NCBI RefSeq assembly: GCF_039545035.1
Contig: NZ_BAABRO010000002.1
Coordinates: 310,001-374,000 of the forward strand
Direction: 5' to 3'
Length of the DNA stretch: 64,000 nucleotides
DNA from: Novipirellula caenicola
Lineage (GTDB): Bacteria; Planctomycetota; Planctomycetia; Pirellulales; Pirellulaceae
The notes below the pieces were generated by a model. The model was not told the DNA's origin and did no database searches. It saw only the letters and a program-made list of their open reading frames with translations. Positions within the stretch are counted from its first letter, which is position 1. Each line of letters opens with the position of its first letter. This document shows, piece after piece, positions 18,389 to 27,548 of the stretch. Position numbers and translations under genes: made by a program.

Positions 18389-18838
18389 CTAATTCACTAC
18401 AACCTCGTAGCGGATACGCGCGGCACCGGGGGGGGTAGTTTGATTAAGTAGCATATCAAATGCAGCCATGCCGGCGGTCTGAAAACGATGCGTCTGGCTC
18501 TCGAGACGCTCATTGTTTTGCGGTGAGAAGACCAAGGAGTAGCCGCGAGGACGCAGATGCTCAGGACGCTGCGGGTCGTGTCGGTGAGGAATCACCTGTT
18601 CGAGAACCAGCGTGGCCTGTTGTCTCGATCGGACACCGTAGGCATTTTCAACGCGAAAACTCTGGCCGATCCGTTCGCTGAAATCGTCCGCCGTCATGCT
18701 CCCCCGCGACTGCGGCGTGAGAACAAGGTCATCGCTTGCGGTCCCCTGGGAAACTTGAACTGATGCCGCACAAGCGGCTGCGATCGCGGTGGTGGCTGCA
18801 AGAAAGTCACGGCGCGGCGTTTTCATCTCGAGAGACAT
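18389..18838 (-). CDS. Tat-exported DUF6916-like protein
   Basis: A 149-residue protein with a twin-arginine signal (KTPRRDFLAATTAIAAACAA). The mature domain resembles the DUF6916 type found beside Collar proteins: IGQSFRVENAYG near the start, then LVLEQVIPHRHD, RPRGYSLVFS and the C-terminal AAFDMLLNQTTPPGA plus YEVVVN. The protein at 20598-20963 has the same plan without the Tat leader, so the two look like paralogues, one exported and one not. AGGAG 8 bases before the ATG at 18838 decides the start over the upstream ATG at 18865. The gap after the third Collar gene is 60 bases. Confidence 0.8.
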   Translation of the reverse strand: MSLEMKTPRRDFLAATTAIAAACAASVQVSQGTASDDLVLTPQSRGSMTADDFSERIGQSFRVENAYGVRSRQQATLVLEQVIPHRHDPQRPEHLRPRGYSLVFSPQNNERLESQTHRFQTAGMAAFDMLLNQTTPPGAARIRYEVVVN

Positions 18839-18898
18839 CAAACCTACTCCTATTTCGTTTTTCATTGACTTGCCACAAGTGCAATCCGTTGCCGCCGA

Positions 18899-19411
18899 TC
18901 AGGCGCGACTCGGATATGTACCGGTTAGCGCGATGATGTAATGCATTGCCAGGTAGGGCTGCATATTGTTGTGGGGCTGATTGCCGCCTTGATTTGCAAG
19001 CGACCGATCGGACATCGGCTGAGCATTCGCGACCGGCGCGTAGATTCCATTTTGCCCGGTATAGTTTCCTGCAGAATCATTATCCTCTCCTTCCGCTTCG
19101 CCGCTGGCCGTTAGCCGATGGTTGTGATTGGGCATTTGCGTTTCGCTAAGGGTGACGATTTCAACCCCTCCTTTTTCCCCTAATCTGCGATCGGTCAGAC
19201 CGGGGCCGCGGCCATGATGCATTGCCGCGCGGCCTTGCAAATTTGGCAGAGCGGTTGTGGTTCGCCCATCACCGCCGTAGGTCGTGCCGATGAGTGAAAA
19301 CAATGCGGTGTTTTGGCTGATCGGCAGCAGTTGACCGTTACAAAATGCGTAACCACGGGGAGCGAAGTTACCAGCAAAAATTTTGATTTCCGCGACAAAG
19401 GGCTCAGACAT
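18899..19411 (-). CDS. Phage tail Collar-domain protein (MdpB-like), third of three
   Basis: A 170-residue protein of the microcystin-dependent-protein/phage Collar family. The Collar domain is at about 5-60 (FAGNFAPRGYAFCNGQLLPI, TTYGGDGRTT, LPNLQGRAAMHHG), with the typical middle (EIVTLSETQMPNHNHRL) and C-terminus (NNMQPYLAMHYIIALTGTYP). In phages this fold lies in tail-fibre tips. Bacterial copies are often found in threes and their role is unclear. Compared with its two neighbours it has a Glu/Asp/Ser-rich variable segment (ASGEAEGEDNDSAGNYTG). It starts 29 bases after the previous Collar gene. Confidence 0.92.
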   Translation of the reverse strand: MSEPFVAEIKIFAGNFAPRGYAFCNGQLLPISQNTALFSLIGTTYGGDGRTTTALPNLQGRAAMHHGRGPGLTDRRLGEKGGVEIVTLSETQMPNHNHRLTASGEAEGEDNDSAGNYTGQNGIYAPVANAQPMSDRSLANQGGNQPHNNMQPYLAMHYIIALTGTYPSRA

Positions 19412-19440
19412 GTTCGAGTTCCTAAAAAATGGGGGCAGAT

Positions 19441-19962
19441 TTAGCTTCGAGACGGATAGATGCCAACGAGGGCAACTATGAAGTTAATGCACAAAAACGG
19501 CATCAGATTTGTGTGCGATTGACTGCCTCCCTTGGACGCGACGACAGCGTTATGCAGTTGACTCGCTCCATCGTCGATATTGTCGATATAGATATCGGAT
19601 TGCGACTGTGCCAGCAGTGCACCGGAGGGCGAACCCGCATTGCCAACCGCACTGGTCGCTTTCCATTGGTGCCGATGCGGTGGAAGTTGGGGCGTGGTCA
19701 AGGTCACGGATTCCGATCCCGACTTTGCTCCGAGCCGTCTATCGAAGAGCCCAGGCCCGCTGCCAGCATGCATGGCAAGTCGTCCACGCAGGTCGGGTAA
19801 GCCGAACGTGGTCCGGCCATCGCCGCCGTAGATCGTACCGAACAAAGAGAAGAGGGCATCGTTACTGCTAATTGCGAGCAGTTGGCCGTCGCATAGTGCC
19901 CAGCCACGCGGGGCAAAATTCCCTGCGAACATTATGATTTGACCGATGTAGGGTTCCGACAT
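19441..19962 (-). CDS. Phage tail Collar-domain protein (MdpB-like), second of three
   Basis: A 173-residue Collar-family protein: FAGNFAPRGWALCDGQLLAI, TIYGGDGRTTFGLPDLRGRL, then the variable segment around WKATSAVGNAGSPSGALLAQ and the conserved end NLMPFLCINFIVALVGIYP. AGGAGAAA before the ATG at 19962 fixes the start. It shares the MSEP N-terminus with both neighbours. The three proteins are conserved at the ends and divergent in the middle, as expected if the middle forms a ligand-binding or structural tip. It lies in the same short-gap run as the adhesin. Confidence 0.92.
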   Translation of the reverse strand: MSEPYIGQIIMFAGNFAPRGWALCDGQLLAISSNDALFSLFGTIYGGDGRTTFGLPDLRGRLAMHAGSGPGLFDRRLGAKSGSESVTLTTPQLPPHRHQWKATSAVGNAGSPSGALLAQSQSDIYIDNIDDGASQLHNAVVASKGGSQSHTNLMPFLCINFIVALVGIYPSRS

Positions 19963-19999
19963 CGCAATTTCTCCTAGTTGGATTTGAATGGGTGAAGGA

Positions 20000-20539
20000 T
20001 CAGTTTCGAGACGGGAAAAGTCCTTGTAGTGCAATGATAAAATTCACGACGAGGTAGGGTTGCTCATTCAGATGAGATTGCCCTCCGCCAACGATGGAAG
20101 AGTTCATGGCATTGCCTTCGTTTGCCAAATCGACAAGAGGCGACGAGGCGGCGTTGTTGTAAATATTTTGGGCCACGGTCGCGAGCATATTAGCGTCCGG
20201 GTTATTGGTGGTCGCCATGTCCCCGCTGCCCATCACCGTGTGCGTGTGTTCCGGTATCTGGGCCAACGTCAGCGTGACATCTTGCGATCCCGCTTTGTTT
20301 CCTAGCGGATGATTTGTGCTGCCGGCCGTTTCGCTGTTGCCAACATGAATCGGTACGCGGCCTCGCAATTCGGGTAGCGCAAACGTGGTGCGGCCATCAC
20401 CGCCGTAAGTCGTGCCAAGCAGCGAATACAACGATTGGTTCTGGTTGATCGGCAGGATCTGGCCATCGCAAAATGCGTTGCCTCGCGGAGGGAAGTTGAA
20501 CCCGACGATTCGCACTTCCGCCAAAAAGGGCTCGGACAT
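20000..20539 (-). CDS. Phage tail Collar-domain protein (MdpB-like), first of three
   Basis: A 179-residue Collar-family protein: EVRIVGFNFPPRGNAFCDGQ, TTYGGDGRTTFALPELRGRV, the middle VTLTLAQIPEHTHTVMGSGD and the end NEQPYLVVNFIIALQGLFP. It shares the MSEP start and the PSR(N/S/A) end with its two paralogues, which points to local duplication. The open frame extends 35 codons upstream, but alignment with the paralogues and AGGTG before the ATG favour 20539. It lies 58 bases after the DUF6916-like gene. No other phage gene is nearby, so this is not a prophage remnant. Confidence 0.92.
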   Translation of the reverse strand: MSEPFLAEVRIVGFNFPPRGNAFCDGQILPINQNQSLYSLLGTTYGGDGRTTFALPELRGRVPIHVGNSETAGSTNHPLGNKAGSQDVTLTLAQIPEHTHTVMGSGDMATTNNPDANMLATVAQNIYNNAASSPLVDLANEGNAMNSSIVGGGQSHLNEQPYLVVNFIIALQGLFPSRN

Positions 20540-20597
20540 AAGGTGTTCCTCTTGTGTTGGATGTGAATGAAACGCTCGTAGCGGGTTGAGCCCGCCG

Positions 20598-20963
20598 TCA
20601 AGTGGGAGTGGCAAAAACCGCTTCGTAACTGATTCCTTCGCCATGTTGGCTGGGACCGATTGGCACCAGGAACAAGCGGAGGGTTCCGAGTTGTTCGTGT
20701 TCCAATGTGTACGAGGCTTGAGGCAAATAGTTAGCCCGCGATGCGCCGGAGTCGTGAAAGACTAAACAAAAGTTGGTGGCATCCCCGGATTGGTTCAGAG
20801 GACTTGCGCTGGCCTCGACCAGCTGAACCGAACGTGAGTCCCCCGAGTCCAGCCGAATCACGAAGCGATCATCGAGATGTTTCGTAAACGTGCTGAGAAC
20901 AAAGACGGGGCGTTTATCCAACACTGGTGTTTCTGCATCCGCGGATTGATTTCGAACACTCAT
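20598..20963 (-). CDS. DUF6916-like protein
   Basis: A 121-residue protein with no signal peptide. It shows the pattern of the small domain that accompanies Collar genes: DRFVIRLDSGDSRSVQLVEA near the start, then NFCLVFHDSG, YTLEHEQLGTLRLFLVPIGP and the end YEAVFATP. The DUF6916 name is given from recall of this pattern and could be checked by profile search. It lies only 30 bases after the stop of the giant adhesin and 58 before the first Collar gene, so it bridges the two. Its role is unknown; its small size and constant company suggest a structural or assembly partner of the Collar proteins. Confidence 0.8.
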   Translation of the reverse strand: MSVRNQSADAETPVLDKRPVFVLSTFTKHLDDRFVIRLDSGDSRSVQLVEASASPLNQSGDATNFCLVFHDSGASRANYLPQASYTLEHEQLGTLRLFLVPIGPSQHGEGISYEAVFATPT

Positions 20964-20993
20964 CAGGAATTCAAACCTCTATCAAGTCGTGGG

Positions 20994-23900
20994 TTACCAA
21001 GCCTGGTTTGCGAAGACTTCGTCATGAGCGGTCGGCAAACGACGTATTCCGACGTCCAACGAATCTGACATCAGCCCTTCGTCGGTATGTTGCAGCCCCA
21101 AGGCGTGCCCGAGTTCGTGCATTACCACCGACAACAAGTCGATCCGACCGGCGGCTTCACCGCGGCTGGCCTGGTATTGATTGCCGCCTTCGTCAATATC
21201 AAACTCGTCGTCATCACTTGGGGTGGTGTCGACGAACCAGCCATAGCCTGCGGCGTCCGCATCGATCCGGATACTCGACACAAAGGTTTCTCCGAGCCGA
21301 GCATCATCAAGATCGGCACTCGCGAAGGTGACGGTTCCCAACAATTGCATCTGGGATACCGACAGTCCGACTGCGGCAAACCGCGACTTCGCCTCGTTGA
21401 CAACTCGGGTCAAGTCCGCCGCCGTTAAACTTGCGGCGACCCCGGCTGCTTGTCCGCTGGCCGCCATCAATGCAGGACTGCCCGCATGCGTTGGGGTGGG
21501 ACACGCCGCCGCACCAAAGCTTGGCGAGCCCACCATGGTAACGTTCGCGGTTGGGATGCCGTTGACCGAGGCCAGCGTTGCCTGATCCGCTTGCACGATA
21601 CTCAGCTGTGCATCCAGACTGCTTCCCCCGTCTTCATCGACCACGATCGTTCCGGCACCCGCATTAAGTGTGTTTGCGGACATGTTCAAACACAGCAGCG
21701 ACGTACCATGGGCGTTACCGGCGTTGACGCCGTCCTCGGAGTCGGCTTCCAATTCGTCGCCGCTACCCAAATTCACCAGGTTGTTTCCTGTCACGGTGGC
21801 ATTGAGTGTTGCGGCTGGAATCGCACTGGCCCCATCGGGATCGTCCACCTCGGATTCCAAGTCAATTGTCTCGTTGGAGTCGTTGTTGACGATATCATTG
21901 CCGCTGATCAACAGATTCGTGACGATCGGGGTGTTGGGATTCGTTCCGCCCCCGTTGGTCGTATTGCGGGATTGCACTCGCACCTGGATACCATGTCCGA
22001 TGATCGGTAGGTCGTCGCCGCCACCGACGGCGCCGTCGGGACCGGTGCCGATATCGTTGTCGGTGATGCTAATGTTGGCCACTTGCGTTGCGTCACGAAT
22101 GTAGAAAAAGATTGCGTCCTGATCTTGAATATTGTTGATGTCGTTATCGTCGACGATCACATCCAATGACGCTGCGTTGTCATCACCGACTACGCGAATC
22201 CCCTGCTCCTGGTCCACTCCGAAAATCTCGTTGCGGCGAATCCGGGCGATCAGGTTCGAGCTGTCATTCGCGACGTAATCCAAAACGCCAACTTGGGTGC
22301 TAACCGGCAGTGCCCCGGTTTGCGTGCCGGTGTCGTCAAACACATTGTCTTCGACGACGGTGGTCAACGTCGAAGTGCCGGTAGAGGAAAACGTGACCCG
22401 CGAAACGCCACCACTCGCCCCGCCGTCGATGCCGCCGGTATCGGTATTGAATTCCGAGTTCTTCAGATTGACGGTCAAATTAGATGTGTCATTCGAAATG
22501 GCTTGGAGGCCATCGCCGTTGAGTGAATCAAACGTGGAATTGTTCAGCACGTCGACTCGCATCGTCGAGTTGCCGTGGGCTTGAACGATAATGCCGTCGT
22601 TTCCTCCCAATGGGACGCCGGTGAACAAGCTGTTGTTGATTTCAAAGAGGCTGAGATTCGTATTGGTATTGTTGATTGAAATCCCATCGCCGCTGGTGTG
22701 CCCGATGCCGGTCACCCGCCCGGCACGGAACAAGTTGTTACCTTGAATATTGGTCGCCAACAGCCCGTGCTCGGCGAGCGAGTCCCCCGGGCTTTGCAAG
22801 TCCATTGACGTGAGCGAAATTCCTTGCGTATTGGTCAACAGGATACCGTGGCTGGTGCTATTGGCGATCGTGCCGCCTGAGGCGTTTTGCGTGTTGCTTC
22901 CGTCACCGGTGATCGTAAAGCTGCCGGTGGTGTTGCTCAGGACAATGCCATTGGTAGCTCCGTCTGACGAGACACTGGTCAATGTCACATCGAGATCGAC
23001 CGGATTTCCGGAGATATTGACCGCAGTGGAGGACCCTGCGTTGATCGTGCCAGTGGCCACATCGAAATCGCCACTCACCCCGCTTAGTGAGATTCCGGCC
23101 GCGTTACTTGAAGAGATCTCGTCAAAACTCATCGCCAACGTTCCCGTGGTGATGTTCACTCCGGCGCCGGTCCCCGTGATGCTGACATCGCTCACCGTGG
23201 AAGTGCCAACGCTGGTGCCGGAGATCCCGGTACCGTTGGTGTTGCCGATGTCCACGCCGCGGACCGTGTTGCCCTGGGCCAAGTTAATACCATTGGTGGC
23301 GGAGGTGATCACCGGGGCGGTTCCACCAACGCTCGGCAGCACGCGTGAATCGGTGGGGACGGTCACACCCAATAGATCGGCAGTGGGGTCGCCCACGACG
23401 ATAAAGACCACCGGTCCGGCTACCGCTCCTTCACCGATCACGATCGTGTTGTTATCTAGATTCAGCGGACCGGTATAGCTGCCCTCGGCGATGAAAACTT
23501 TGTCGCCAGCGGCAGCCACACCGTGATAGTCCGGAATCGAAGTAAACGGATCGCTCAGCGTGCCTTCGTTACCAGCGCCGCTGGGCGTGACATCAATGAA
23601 CCAAACCAGATCGGTACCGAACGTCAAATTCACGGTCGCGGTGGTGGCGGTGTCGAGTTCGTAGGTGAACGAATCCGCCAGCAGATTTCCCGCATCCGGC
23701 TCATACAGGAAGCTGCCGTCCGCTTGCACCGTGACGGTGCCATGAGTGGTCGCGGTGGCAATGCCGACGTTGGCTCCGCCGTTGACTGCGGTCACTGCGG
23801 CGGGACCGCCCAAATCGTTGCTCAACAATCCATTGGCAACCGGAACGTCCAGCCCAACATTGCCAACGATCCCCGAATAAGCATCGTCCACCGCAGTACT

Positions 23901-26900
23901 TTCAGGGTCGACATCGGTCACGGTCACCGCAATGTCTTGAATGTCGCTCAGGTTCGGTGCTCCGTCGTCGGTCACGGTGACCTGGACGTCATAGACATTG
24001 TCTCCGCCCGTGTCGGTGGGATTTTCGAAATCAGGTGCAGCGTTGAAGGTCAGAACGCCACCGCTCGAGATGCTGAATAACCCGGAATCCGCACCCCCGC
24101 TAATCGAATAGGTTAATGTTTGAGCGGGCAAGTCTTCGTCGCTGGCGGTGACCGTGGTGACTGCGGTCTGGTTTTCCGCGGCGTTGACTGCCGCAGTAGC
24201 GCCGCCTCCGTCGCTGGTAATCACGGGGGCGTCGTTGGCATCGGTCACGGTTACCGCGATGTCTTGAACGTCGCTAAGGTTCGGTACTCCGTCGTCGGTC
24301 ACGGTGACCTGGACGTCGTAGACATTGTCTCCGCCCGTGTCGGTCGGATTTTCGAAATCAGGTGCAGCGTTGAAGGTCAGGACGCCGCCGCTCGAGATGC
24401 TGAATAACCCGGAATCCGCCCCCCCGCTGATCGAATAGGTGAATGCTTGGGCGGGCAAGTCTTCGTCGTTGGCAGTGACCGTGGTGACTGCGGTCTGGTT
24501 TTCCGCGGCATTGACTGCTGCCGTGGCGCCGCCTCCGTCGCTGGTAATCACCGGGGCGTCGTTGACATTGGTCACGGTTACCGCGATGTCTTGAATGTCG
24601 CTCAGGTTCGGTACTCCGTCGTCGGTCACGGTGACTTGGACGTCATAGACATTGTCTCCCCCCGTGTCGGTCGGATTTTCGAAATCAGGTGCAGCGTTGA
24701 AGGTCAGGACGCCACCGCTCGAGATGCTGAATAACCCGGAATCCGCACCCCCGCTGATCGAATAGGTGAATGTTTGAGCGGGCAAGTCTTCGTCGCTGGC
24801 GGTGACCGTGGTGACTGCGGTCTGGTTTTCCGCGGCGTTGACTGCCGCAGTAGCGCCGCCCCCGTCGCTGGTGATCACCGGGGCGTCGTTGACATCCGTC
24901 ACGGTTACCGCGATGTCTTGAACGTCACTCAGGTTCGGTGCTCCGTCGTCGGTCACGGTGACTTGGACGTCATAGACATTGTCTCCGCCCGTGTCGGTCG
25001 GATTTTCGAAATCAGGTGCAGCGTTGAAGGTCAGGACGCCACCGCTCGAGATGCTGAATAACCCGGAATCCGCCCCCCCGCTGATCGAATAGGTGAATGT
25101 TTGGGCGGGCAAATCTTCGTCGCTGGCAGTGACCGTGGTGACTGCGGTTTGGTTTTCCGCGGCATTGACTGCCGCAGTAGCGCCGCCTCCGTCGCTGGTG
25201 ATCACCGGGGCATCGTTGGCATCGGTCACGGTTACCGCGATGTCTTGAACGTCGCTAAGGTTTGGTACTCCGTCGTCGGTGACGGTGACCTGGACGTCAT
25301 AGACATTGTCTCCGCCCGTGTCGGTGGGATTTTCGAAATCAGGTGCGGCGTTGAAAGTCAGGACGCCGCCGCTCGAGATGCTGAATAGCCCGGAATCCGC
25401 CCCCCCGCTGATCGAATAGGTCAATGTTTGGGCGGGCAAGTCTTCGTCGCTGGCGGTGACCGTGGTGACTGCGGTTTGGTTTTCCGCGGCGTTGACTGCC
25501 GCAGTAGCGCCGCCTCCGTCGCTGGTGATCACTGGCGCGTCGTTCACGTCGACTACCGTGATCGAGATGAGTTGTGAATCGCTCAGGCCACCGGAATCGG
25601 TTACCGTGACTTCGACCTCATAGGTACCATCGGCACCACTGTCGGCTGGATTCTCGAAATCGGGAGCCGCAAGGAATGTCAATTCTCCCGTACTCGTAGC
25701 GACAATAAATAGAGCCGAATCATCACCCCCGGTGATGGCGTAACTCAAACCGGCCCCTTCGACGTCGCCATCAGGATCCGTCGAATCCACATCCGTCACA
25801 AACACTTGATTCTCATCGACGTTGACACTCGCCAAAGCCCCGCCGCCATCGCTAACGATTTCGGGCGGCGAGTTCTGTACGGCGACGTGAATGCCATCGA
25901 TCGGCAGGCTGCCGATATCGTTTTTAATCGAATCAAACAGCAGCAGCGGGATGGCTGGAGAAAAGATATCGGCTCCGGTGCCGCTCAAACCAGGAACCGA
26001 ATAAGAGCCGTTCGTGTTGACAAACGTACCAAGACCGAGCGGATCAATCCAAATTCCGGTGACATCTTCGGAGGTAGCATTCAGCCCAACCGACGCCCCA
26101 TTCTGGAAAATCGAAAACGTACCGACCGTGTTTGTCCCCAATGCGATATCGCTAAAAACCAACAGATCGCGACTGTTGCCCGTGACGGTGCCGCTGCTGC
26201 CCGGAACACTAAAGTCACCGTTGGTGCTGATCACCAGATTGCCCGACACCGGATCGATGGCCATTCCGTCAACGTTTTCATAATAGCCGTCCAAACCGAC
26301 ATCGGATCCGTCAAAGATCATGGTGAAGCTGCCAAGGGTGTCTTCTCCGAGCGTACCTGAGAACCGCACAATGTCGCTGCCGTCGACCAAACCGATCCCA
26401 GGCAATGATTGTGGTGATCCGAGACTAATCAAAATGCTGGTGTCCGATTCGACCACGAAGCCGTCAATATCCATCGTCACGCCCACATCGGAGCCATCAA
26501 AGAACATCGAAGTGGATCCGGTCGTCGAGTCGAATCGCAAAATGTCATCATCGGAAAAACTGACACCGCCAAGCGATCCGCCTCCTTCACTGCTGAAGTA
26601 AAAGTCAAGCCCCTGGAAAGTTTCGGTACCGACAAAGTCTCCGATTTGAATCCCGTCAAGGTTAGTTGACGACAACCCGAGCGAGCCAACGTCGACCGCC
26701 AACGTGATCGAATTCGCCGTCGTGTTGTCGCCCAACGTATTGACGTCGACCTCGATGATGTCGTTGAAATCACCACTCAGACCGGGAACGTCAAACGCAC
26801 CTTTGGTCGTAAGGTGCACCAGTGTCGTAGGCCCCACGACCTGCACCGAGGCTCCGATGATCGCTTCCTGGGACGTGGTCAGCCCAATGTCCGAGCCGTC

Positions 26901-27548
26901 AAAATAGGTCGACCAGGTTCCAACGTTGTTATCGCTTCCCGTATTGCCGCTAAACAGCAACAAATCCGCGTTGGATCCCGAAAGATTGCCCGACGATCCT
27001 GGAACGATGTAGTTGCTGATCGTGCTGATAATCAGATTTCCGCTATCGTCCAATGAGATCGCATCAATGTCTTCGCTGCCGGGGGACAGCCCCACATCGC
27101 TGCCATCTAGAAAGAAATCAAATGTTCCTGAAGTCCCGGGACCAAGCTGGTTCGGGGTAAAGCGGATGATGTCGGAATCCTCGACACGACCTAAACCTGG
27201 GATTCCCGTGGTTGCGATACTGACGCTCAACAGAATCGTGCCATCGTTTTGATTCACATGAAAGGCGTCGACATTTTTGTTGGACAACCCAACATCGCTG
27301 CCATCGAAGTACAGCGACCATTTCCCGCTACTCTGCTCGTACGCAAGGATGTCTTCGTTGCTGAAATCAATTCCACCGATCGTGCCCCCGGTATCACTGC
27401 TGATAAAGACCACGTCACCAGCGAGCAAATGACGCGATTCAAGGCACTCGACCAACAGTTGCCGCGACTTCGCAATGCGGAAGGACTTAGGTCTCCGCCG
27501 GCGTTTCGGCGAGGTCACTTGACGCAGTGAAGAGGGTCCGGTCGCCAT
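20994..27548 (-). CDS. Giant surface adhesin: LEPR-XLL N-terminus, cadherin-like repeats, beta-helix, C-terminal metzincin motif
   Basis: A 2184-residue protein. The basic N-terminus with LLVECLESRHLLAGD matches the LEPR-XLL sorting/signal type of planctomycete giant proteins. Residues 50-560 hold repeats of a DGSDVGL-containing unit. About 563-667 is a first, divergent cadherin-like domain, and about 668-1212 holds five nearly identical 109-residue cadherin-like domains (NDAPVITSDGGGATAAVNAA). A cadherin/Ig-like module follows (to about 1315), then a parallel beta-helix region (about 1315-1900). The C-terminus carries HELGHALGLQH (H2144, E2145, H2148, H2154) followed by LMSD, the zinc-binding site and Met-turn of metzincin proteases. 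TTGGAG before the ATG at 27548 sets the start. It probably acts outside the cell in adhesion with a possible protease function. Confidence 0.92.
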   Translation of the reverse strand: MATGPSSLRQVTSPKRRRRPKSFRIAKSRQLLVECLESRHLLAGDVVFISSDTGGTIGGIDFSNEDILAYEQSSGKWSLYFDGSDVGLSNKNVDAFHVNQNDGTILLSVSIATTGIPGLGRVEDSDIIRFTPNQLGPGTSGTFDFFLDGSDVGLSPGSEDIDAISLDDSGNLIISTISNYIVPGSSGNLSGSNADLLLFSGNTGSDNNVGTWSTYFDGSDIGLTTSQEAIIGASVQVVGPTTLVHLTTKGAFDVPGLSGDFNDIIEVDVNTLGDNTTANSITLAVDVGSLGLSSTNLDGIQIGDFVGTETFQGLDFYFSSEGGGSLGGVSFSDDDILRFDSTTGSTSMFFDGSDVGVTMDIDGFVVESDTSILISLGSPQSLPGIGLVDGSDIVRFSGTLGEDTLGSFTMIFDGSDVGLDGYYENVDGMAIDPVSGNLVISTNGDFSVPGSSGTVTGNSRDLLVFSDIALGTNTVGTFSIFQNGASVGLNATSEDVTGIWIDPLGLGTFVNTNGSYSVPGLSGTGADIFSPAIPLLLFDSIKNDIGSLPIDGIHVAVQNSPPEIVSDGGGALASVNVDENQVFVTDVDSTDPDGDVEGAGLSYAITGGDDSALFIVATSTGELTFLAAPDFENPADSGADGTYEVEVTVTDSGGLSDSQLISITVVDVNDAPVITSDGGGATAAVNAAENQTAVTTVTASDEDLPAQTLTYSISGGADSGLFSISSGGVLTFNAAPDFENPTDTGGDNVYDVQVTVTDDGVPNLSDVQDIAVTVTDANDAPVITSDGGGATAAVNAAENQTAVTTVTASDEDLPAQTFTYSISGGADSGLFSISSGGVLTFNAAPDFENPTDTGGDNVYDVQVTVTDDGAPNLSDVQDIAVTVTDVNDAPVITSDGGGATAAVNAAENQTAVTTVTASDEDLPAQTFTYSISGGADSGLFSISSGGVLTFNAAPDFENPTDTGGDNVYDVQVTVTDDGVPNLSDIQDIAVTVTNVNDAPVITSDGGGATAAVNAAENQTAVTTVTANDEDLPAQAFTYSISGGADSGLFSISSGGVLTFNAAPDFENPTDTGGDNVYDVQVTVTDDGVPNLSDVQDIAVTVTDANDAPVITSDGGGATAAVNAAENQTAVTTVTASDEDLPAQTLTYSISGGADSGLFSISSGGVLTFNAAPDFENPTDTGGDNVYDVQVTVTDDGAPNLSDIQDIAVTVTDVDPESTAVDDAYSGIVGNVGLDVPVANGLLSNDLGGPAAVTAVNGGANVGIATATTHGTVTVQADGSFLYEPDAGNLLADSFTYELDTATTATVNLTFGTDLVWFIDVTPSGAGNEGTLSDPFTSIPDYHGVAAAGDKVFIAEGSYTGPLNLDNNTIVIGEGAVAGPVVFIVVGDPTADLLGVTVPTDSRVLPSVGGTAPVITSATNGINLAQGNTVRGVDIGNTNGTGISGTSVGTSTVSDVSITGTGAGVNITTGTLAMSFDEISSSNAAGISLSGVSGDFDVATGTINAGSSTAVNISGNPVDLDVTLTSVSSDGATNGIVLSNTTGSFTITGDGSNTQNASGGTIANSTSHGILLTNTQGISLTSMDLQSPGDSLAEHGLLATNIQGNNLFRAGRVTGIGHTSGDGISINNTNTNLSLFEINNSLFTGVPLGGNDGIIVQAHGNSTMRVDVLNNSTFDSLNGDGLQAISNDTSNLTVNLKNSEFNTDTGGIDGGASGGVSRVTFSSTGTSTLTTVVEDNVFDDTGTQTGALPVSTQVGVLDYVANDSSNLIARIRRNEIFGVDQEQGIRVVGDDNAASLDVIVDDNDINNIQDQDAIFFYIRDATQVANISITDNDIGTGPDGAVGGGDDLPIIGHGIQVRVQSRNTTNGGGTNPNTPIVTNLLISGNDIVNNDSNETIDLESEVDDPDGASAIPAATLNATVTGNNLVNLGSGDELEADSEDGVNAGNAHGTSLLCLNMSANTLNAGAGTIVVDEDGGSSLDAQLSIVQADQATLASVNGIPTANVTMVGSPSFGAAACPTPTHAGSPALMAASGQAAGVAASLTAADLTRVVNEAKSRFAAVGLSVSQMQLLGTVTFASADLDDARLGETFVSSIRIDADAAGYGWFVDTTPSDDDEFDIDEGGNQYQASRGEAAGRIDLLSVVMHELGHALGLQHTDEGLMSDSLDVGIRRLPTAHDEVFANQAW
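23914..25548 (-). repeat. Five near-identical 327-bp tandem repeats inside the adhesin gene
   Basis: Five units of exactly 327 bp (109 codons) start at about 23914, 24241, 24568, 24895 and 25222. They differ at only a few, mostly synonymous, positions. A more diverged copy adjoins at about 25549-25870. Such DNA identity suggests recent expansion or gene conversion. Confidence 0.95.

Noticed and set aside
18899-20539. Prophage or tailocin remnant
   Set aside because: Only Collar-type proteins occur. There are no sheath, tube, baseplate, lysis, integrase or packaging genes nearby, and the genes sit in a run with a planctomycete adhesin.
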